From: Gammaproteobacteria bacterium
GTDB taxonomy: Bacteria > Pseudomonadota > Gammaproteobacteria > HK1
Assembly (NCBI GenBank): GCA_022822245.1
Contig: JAJECB010000039.1
Span: 1-5,050 of the forward strand
Direction: 5' to 3'
Length of the DNA: 5,050 nt
Shown here: in pieces, positions 1 to 5,050 of the stretch
Layout of the letters: each line of letters starts with the position of its first letter
How positions within the stretch are numbered: the first letter of the stretch is position 1
Notes under the pieces: model-generated
The model's database searches: none
What the model was told of the DNA's origin: nothing
What the model saw: only the letters and a program-made list of their open reading frames with translations
Position numbers and translations under genes: made by a program

Positions 1-1197
<1,197 letters not shown>

Positions 1198-1208
1198 CCG
1201 GAAGCGAA

Positions 1209-1245
1209 GGCCGGCCCTCGAACGCCGGAGGGGGCCTCGCCGGCC
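1209..1245 (+). other. Intercistronic hairpin between the HD gene and hutU
   Basis: GGCCGGC at 1209-1215 can pair with GCCGGCC at 1239-1245. Inside, CCCTC (1215-1219) can pair with GAGGG (1228-1232), extending or competing with the outer stem. There is no T-tract, so a classical intrinsic terminator is unlikely. An mRNA processing or stability element, or partial attenuation before hutU, would fit. The hairpin ends 16 bases before the hutU ribosome binding site. Confidence 0.4.
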
Positions 1246-1261
1246 CGCGCCGCGCGCAACC

Positions 1262-1265
1262 GGAG
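1262..1265 (+). promoter_or_regulatory. Ribosome binding site that sets the GTG start of hutU
   Basis: GGAG lies 8 bases upstream of the GTG at 1274. It is only 3 bases from an out-of-frame ATG at 1269, so it favours the GTG. The next in-frame ATG (1379) would remove the conserved [11 protein letters not shown] segment, so it is not the start. Confidence 0.65.
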
Positions 1266-1273
1266 CCAATGCC

Positions 1274-2959
<1,686 letters not shown>

Positions 2960-2963
2960 CGGA

Positions 2964-3042
2964 CCCCGGCCGGGGCGGGCGGGGGCGCCGCGCCCGGTGA
3001 GAGCTCGTCGCGGGGCTCCGCGGCGCCCGTGCTTCGCCCCGC
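2964..3042 (+). terminator. GC-rich hairpin cluster after hutU, possible transcript end
   Basis: Starting five bases after the hutU stop there are CCCCGGCCGGGG (a palindrome, 2964-2975), a 5-base stem GGGCG/CGCCC with a 3-base loop (2983-2995), and a 7-base stem GCGGGGC/GCCCCGC (3010-3016 with 3036-3042). None is followed by a T-run, so these are not canonical intrinsic terminators. Position favours a role in ending transcription or protecting the hutU mRNA 3' end. Confidence 0.3.
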
Positions 3043-3051
3043 ACCGGTCCG

Positions 3052-3063
3052 GAAACGCGTTTC
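3052..3063. promoter_or_regulatory. Palindrome GAAACGCGTTTC, candidate operator
   Basis: This is a perfect 12-base palindrome with an AT-containing core that stands out in the very GC-rich surroundings. It is further flanked by CCGG on the left (3049-3052) and, offset by one base, CCGG on the right (3065-3068). A second perfect palindrome, GCACGTGC, is centred 24 bases downstream. Both lie roughly 250-285 bases upstream of oppA. A regulator-binding role is inference from symmetry alone. Confidence 0.3.
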
Positions 3064-3215
3064 TCCGGCGGTTGCGGGCACGTGCAGCGATACCTTCGCC
3101 GACGCTCGCATCTGCGCGGAATTCATAGGTTTCGAGTCCTGCTTCCACAACCGATCGAGTCCCGGCACCGGCGCTCCGCGCCTCGCGTGGCTACTCTTGC
3201 CCCGTTCGCCGCCCT

Positions 3216-3300
3216 CGGACCCGGGTTCGACCTTGCGCGCATCGAGCCGCGGCGGCCCGTCCGGGGGGCGTTCGCGGTCACGAGTCCGAACCCGGGGCCG
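3216..3300 (+). repeat. Inverted repeat ahead of oppA, possible leader hairpin
   Basis: CCCGGGTTCG at 3220-3229 is the exact reverse complement of CGAACCCGGG at 3287-3296. After one A/G mismatch the pairing continues with CGG (3216-3218) and CCG (3298-3300), giving 13 pairs around a 57-base loop. The right arm ends 23 bases before the oppA ribosome binding site. If transcribed it could fold as a leader structure. Otherwise the arms could be paired protein-binding sites. Confidence 0.4.
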
Positions 3301-3323
3301 CCCGGATGCGAACCGGAGCCCTC

Positions 3324-3329
3324 GAGGAG
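3324..3329 (+). promoter_or_regulatory. Ribosome binding site that sets the oppA start
   Basis: GAGGAG ends 6 bases before the ATG at 3336. An in-frame ATG at 3306 would add 10 residues (MRTGALEERA) ahead of the signal peptide and would place the GAGGAG inside the coding region. The ATG at 3336 is therefore the better start. Confidence 0.8.
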
Positions 3330-3335
3330 AGAGCC

Positions 3336-4985
3336 ATGGAGATCAAGTCGTCGCCGAGGCGCGTCAGGTTCGGTTTCGCCGCGGGCGGTCTCGCCCTCGC
3401 CCTCGTGGCCGGCGCGCCGGGGTCCGCCCTCGCGGCCGGGACCCACCCGGTGACCGGCGAGGCGCTCGCCGACGACCAGACCTTCACCTACCGCCTCCTG
3501 GACCAGTTCCCCACCCTCGATCCGCAGCTCAACCAGGACGTCTCCGGGTTCCACGTCATCCGCGACCTCTTCGAGGGGCTCTTGAGCCAGGACGCGAAGG
3601 GCGGCCTCGTCCCCGGGGCGGCGACCGGCTACGCCGCCTCGGACGGCAACACCACCTGGACCTTCACCCTCCGCGAGGACGCGAGGTGGTCGAACGGGGA
3701 TCCGGTGACCGCGCACGACTTCGTCTACGCCTGGCGGCGGGCCGTCGACCCCGCGACCGCCTCGCCCTACGGGTGGTATCTCGAGCTCACCGAGATGGTG
3801 AACGCGAAGGCGATCCTCGCCGGCGAGAGGGACCCCGCGGATCTCGGGGTGCGGGCCGTCGACGACCACACCCTGGAGGTCAAGCTGACGACGCCGCTCC
3901 CCTACTTCCCGGCGATGACGACCTACGCGACCCTCTTTCCCGCCCACCGGGCGACCATCGAGGCCCACGGGGCGGACTGGACGGCCCCCGGAAACATGGT
4001 GTCGAACGGCGCCTACGTGCTCGAGGAGGTGGTGCTGAACGAGTACCACAGGCGAGTCAGGAACCCGATGTACTGGGACGCCGATCGGGTGATCATCGAG
4101 AAGGTGACCGGCCTCGTCATCAACGACGTCAACCAGGCCCTCACCCGCTACCGGGCCGGGGAGCTCGACCACCTCGAGCCCCTCCCGCCCGGCCAGTACC
4201 CGGCCCTCCGCGCGGAGCTGCCCGACGAGGCGACGAGCGTGCCGCGCCTTTGCTCCTACTACTACGCCTTCAACCACACCGCGAGCGGGAACCCGGCCCT
4301 TCGCGACGTGCGGGTGCGGCGGGCCCTTTCCCTCGCCATCGACCGCGACGTCATCGTCGGCCAGGTGCTCAAGGGCGGCCAGTGGCCGGCCTACAACTTC
4401 ACCCACTTCAAGACCGCCGGCTTCGAGATGCCGGACATCGCCTACGCGAAGCTCACCCAGGCGGAGCGCGACGCCGAGGCGAAGCGGCTCTTCGTCGAGT
4501 CCGGGGTCGGAGACCTCACCCTGAAGCTCATCTACAACACCTCCGAGAGCCACAAGCAGATCGCGACGGTGGTGACCCAGATGTGGAAGCAGAAGCTCGG
4601 GGTGACGACGGCGCTCGCGAACTTCGAGTGGAAGACCTACATCGGCATCCGCCGGAACCAGGAGTTCGACGTGGCCCGCTCGGGCTGGTGCGGCGACTAC
4701 AACGAGGCGTCGACCTTCCTCGACCTCCTCACCACCACCCACGGGTCGAACGACGGGAAGTACTCGAACGAGCGGGTGGACGAGTTGATGCGGGCCTCGA
4801 AGACGGCGGAGGACCCGGCCGCGATCTACGGTGAGGTCGAGCGGATCCTCGCCGGCGACATGGCCATCGTGCCGATCTACCACTATGCCAACACGTTCCT
4901 CCTCTCCGCCGACATCCGGGGCTGGCCCTACGACAACGTGGAGAACAACTGGTATTCGAAGAACCTCTATCGGGTCGCGGACTGA
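3336..4985 (+). CDS. oppA: Periplasmic oligopeptide-binding protein OppA
   Basis: This is the substrate-binding subunit of an ABC oligopeptide importer (SBP_bac_5 family), 549 residues against about 543 in Escherichia coli. Residues 1-34 form a signal peptide: basic SPRRVRF, a hydrophobic FAAGGLALALVAG core, then an ALAA cleavage region. There is no lipobox cysteine, so the protein should be free in the periplasm. Family landmarks run in order: LDPQLNQDVSGFHVIRDLFE, WTFTLREDARWSNGDPVTA, HDFVYAWRRAVDPATASPY, VSNGAY, DVRVRRALSLAIDRDVIV and FDVARSGWCGDYNE. Asp454 corresponds to OppA Asp419, which binds the peptide amino terminus. Cys306 and Cys452 are 146 residues apart, the same spacing as the Cys271-Cys417 disulfide of Salmonella OppA. 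Arg439 and Arg448 match the carboxylate-contacting arginines. Oligopeptides are the likely ligand, with muropeptide (MppA-like) the main alternative. Permease and ATPase genes are not in view and may follow downstream. Leucine use is 40 CTC of 51. Confidence 0.94.
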   Translation: MEIKSSPRRVRFGFAAGGLALALVAGAPGSALAAGTHPVTGEALADDQTFTYRLLDQFPTLDPQLNQDVSGFHVIRDLFEGLLSQDAKGGLVPGAATGYAASDGNTTWTFTLREDARWSNGDPVTAHDFVYAWRRAVDPATASPYGWYLELTEMVNAKAILAGERDPADLGVRAVDDHTLEVKLTTPLPYFPAMTTYATLFPAHRATIEAHGADWTAPGNMVSNGAYVLEEVVLNEYHRRVRNPMYWDADRVIIEKVTGLVINDVNQALTRYRAGELDHLEPLPPGQYPALRAELPDEATSVPRLCSYYYAFNHTASGNPALRDVRVRRALSLAIDRDVIVGQVLKGGQWPAYNFTHFKTAGFEMPDIAYAKLTQAERDAEAKRLFVESGVGDLTLKLIYNTSESHKQIATVVTQMWKQKLGVTTALANFEWKTYIGIRRNQEFDVARSGWCGDYNEASTFLDLLTTTHGSNDGKYSNERVDELMRASKTAEDPAAIYGEVERILAGDMAIVPIYHYANTFLLSADIRGWPYDNVENNWYSKNLYRVAD

Positions 4986-5010
4986 GCGGGGCGGGAGCGT
5001 CCACGGCCAC

Positions 5011-5040
5011 GCCGGAGCGCGTTTCGGCGCGAATTCCGGC
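5011..5040 (+). other. Stem-loop downstream of oppA
   Basis: GCCGGA (5011-5016) pairs with TCCGGC (5035-5040), and GCGC (5017-5020) pairs with GCGC (5027-5030) around a GTTTCG loop, leaving a 4-base bulge (5031-5034). No T-run follows within the window. A stem-loop just after oppA fits the known arrangement in which the binding-protein message is stabilised, or read-through into the permease genes is limited. It could also be a transcript end. Confidence 0.4.
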
Positions 5041-5050
5041 CGCGACGTCC

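Larger units (their letters stand above)
2960..3323. other. Intergenic region between hutU and oppA, no gene seen
   Basis: No frame here reads as a recognisable protein, and no start with a good ribosome binding site opens a frame other than that of oppA. The left part (2960-3045) holds GC-rich hairpins that could end the hutU transcript. The middle holds two perfect palindromes, GAAACGCGTTTC (3052-3063) and GCACGTGC (3078-3085). The right part holds a long inverted repeat (3216-3300) just ahead of oppA. The oppA promoter should lie here, but I could not find a convincing -35/-10 pair. Confidence 0.6.

Noticed and set aside
3072..3096. Sigma-70-like pair TTGCGG and GATACC/TACCTT ahead of oppA
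   Set aside because: The spacer is only 12-13 bases, far from the workable 16-18.
3120..3156. tRNA-like 3' end: TTTCGAGTCC followed by TGCTTCCACAACC
   Set aside because: It resembles a T-loop and acceptor end, but the loop has one T too many, the flanking bases do not pair as a 5-base T-stem, and no matching 5' acceptor strand, D-arm or anticodon arm lies upstream.
3188..3201. Sigma-54-like promoter TGGC...TTGCC ahead of oppA
   Set aside because: Only 8 bases separate the GG and GC cores instead of the required 10.
3306..3335. Upstream in-frame ATG as the start of oppA
   Set aside because: It would put acidic residues ahead of the signal peptide and bury the GAGGAG ribosome binding site within the gene. 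The ATG at 3336 has ideal spacing.

Overview
The window is very GC-rich DNA that looks like a chromosomal metabolic region of a Gram-negative bacterium, most likely a high-GC member of the Pseudomonadota. Three things point that way: a urocanate hydratase close to proteobacterial HutU; an OppA-type solute-binding protein with a plain signal peptide and no lipobox cysteine, so periplasmic rather than lipid-anchored; and a TTGACG-N17-TAGCCT promoter. The species cannot be fixed from this sequence. I see no mobile element, CRISPR array or functional RNA gene.

Layout. Positions 302 to 1 (minus strand) hold the N-terminal 100 residues of an adenine/adenosine deaminase that runs off the left edge. 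A 145-base divergent intergenic region follows. It carries a good sigma-70-type promoter for the rightward genes and two dyad symmetries that overlap it. Rightward come a 249-residue HD-domain metalloprotein (448-1197), whose ligand pattern resembles the PhnZ/MIOX-like diiron oxygenases, and then a complete urocanate hydratase, hutU, with a GTG start (1274-2959). The two are separated by 76 bases that include a strong hairpin. Positions 2960-3335 carry no gene but hold hairpins and palindromes. A complete oligopeptide-binding protein, oppA, spans 3336-4985, and the window ends inside a likely stem-loop downstream of it.

How the genes may work together. HutU converts urocanate to imidazolonepropionate in histidine breakdown, the deaminase would feed purine salvage or catabolism, and OppA captures peptides for import. 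A nitrogen- and amino-acid-scavenging theme fits all three. No hutH, hutI, hutG or hutC is present in the window, so hutU stands apart from a classical hut operon here and has the HD protein as its only close codirectional partner. That pairing, and a leucine-codon profile in hutU unlike that of its two complete neighbours, are the main points worth a second look.
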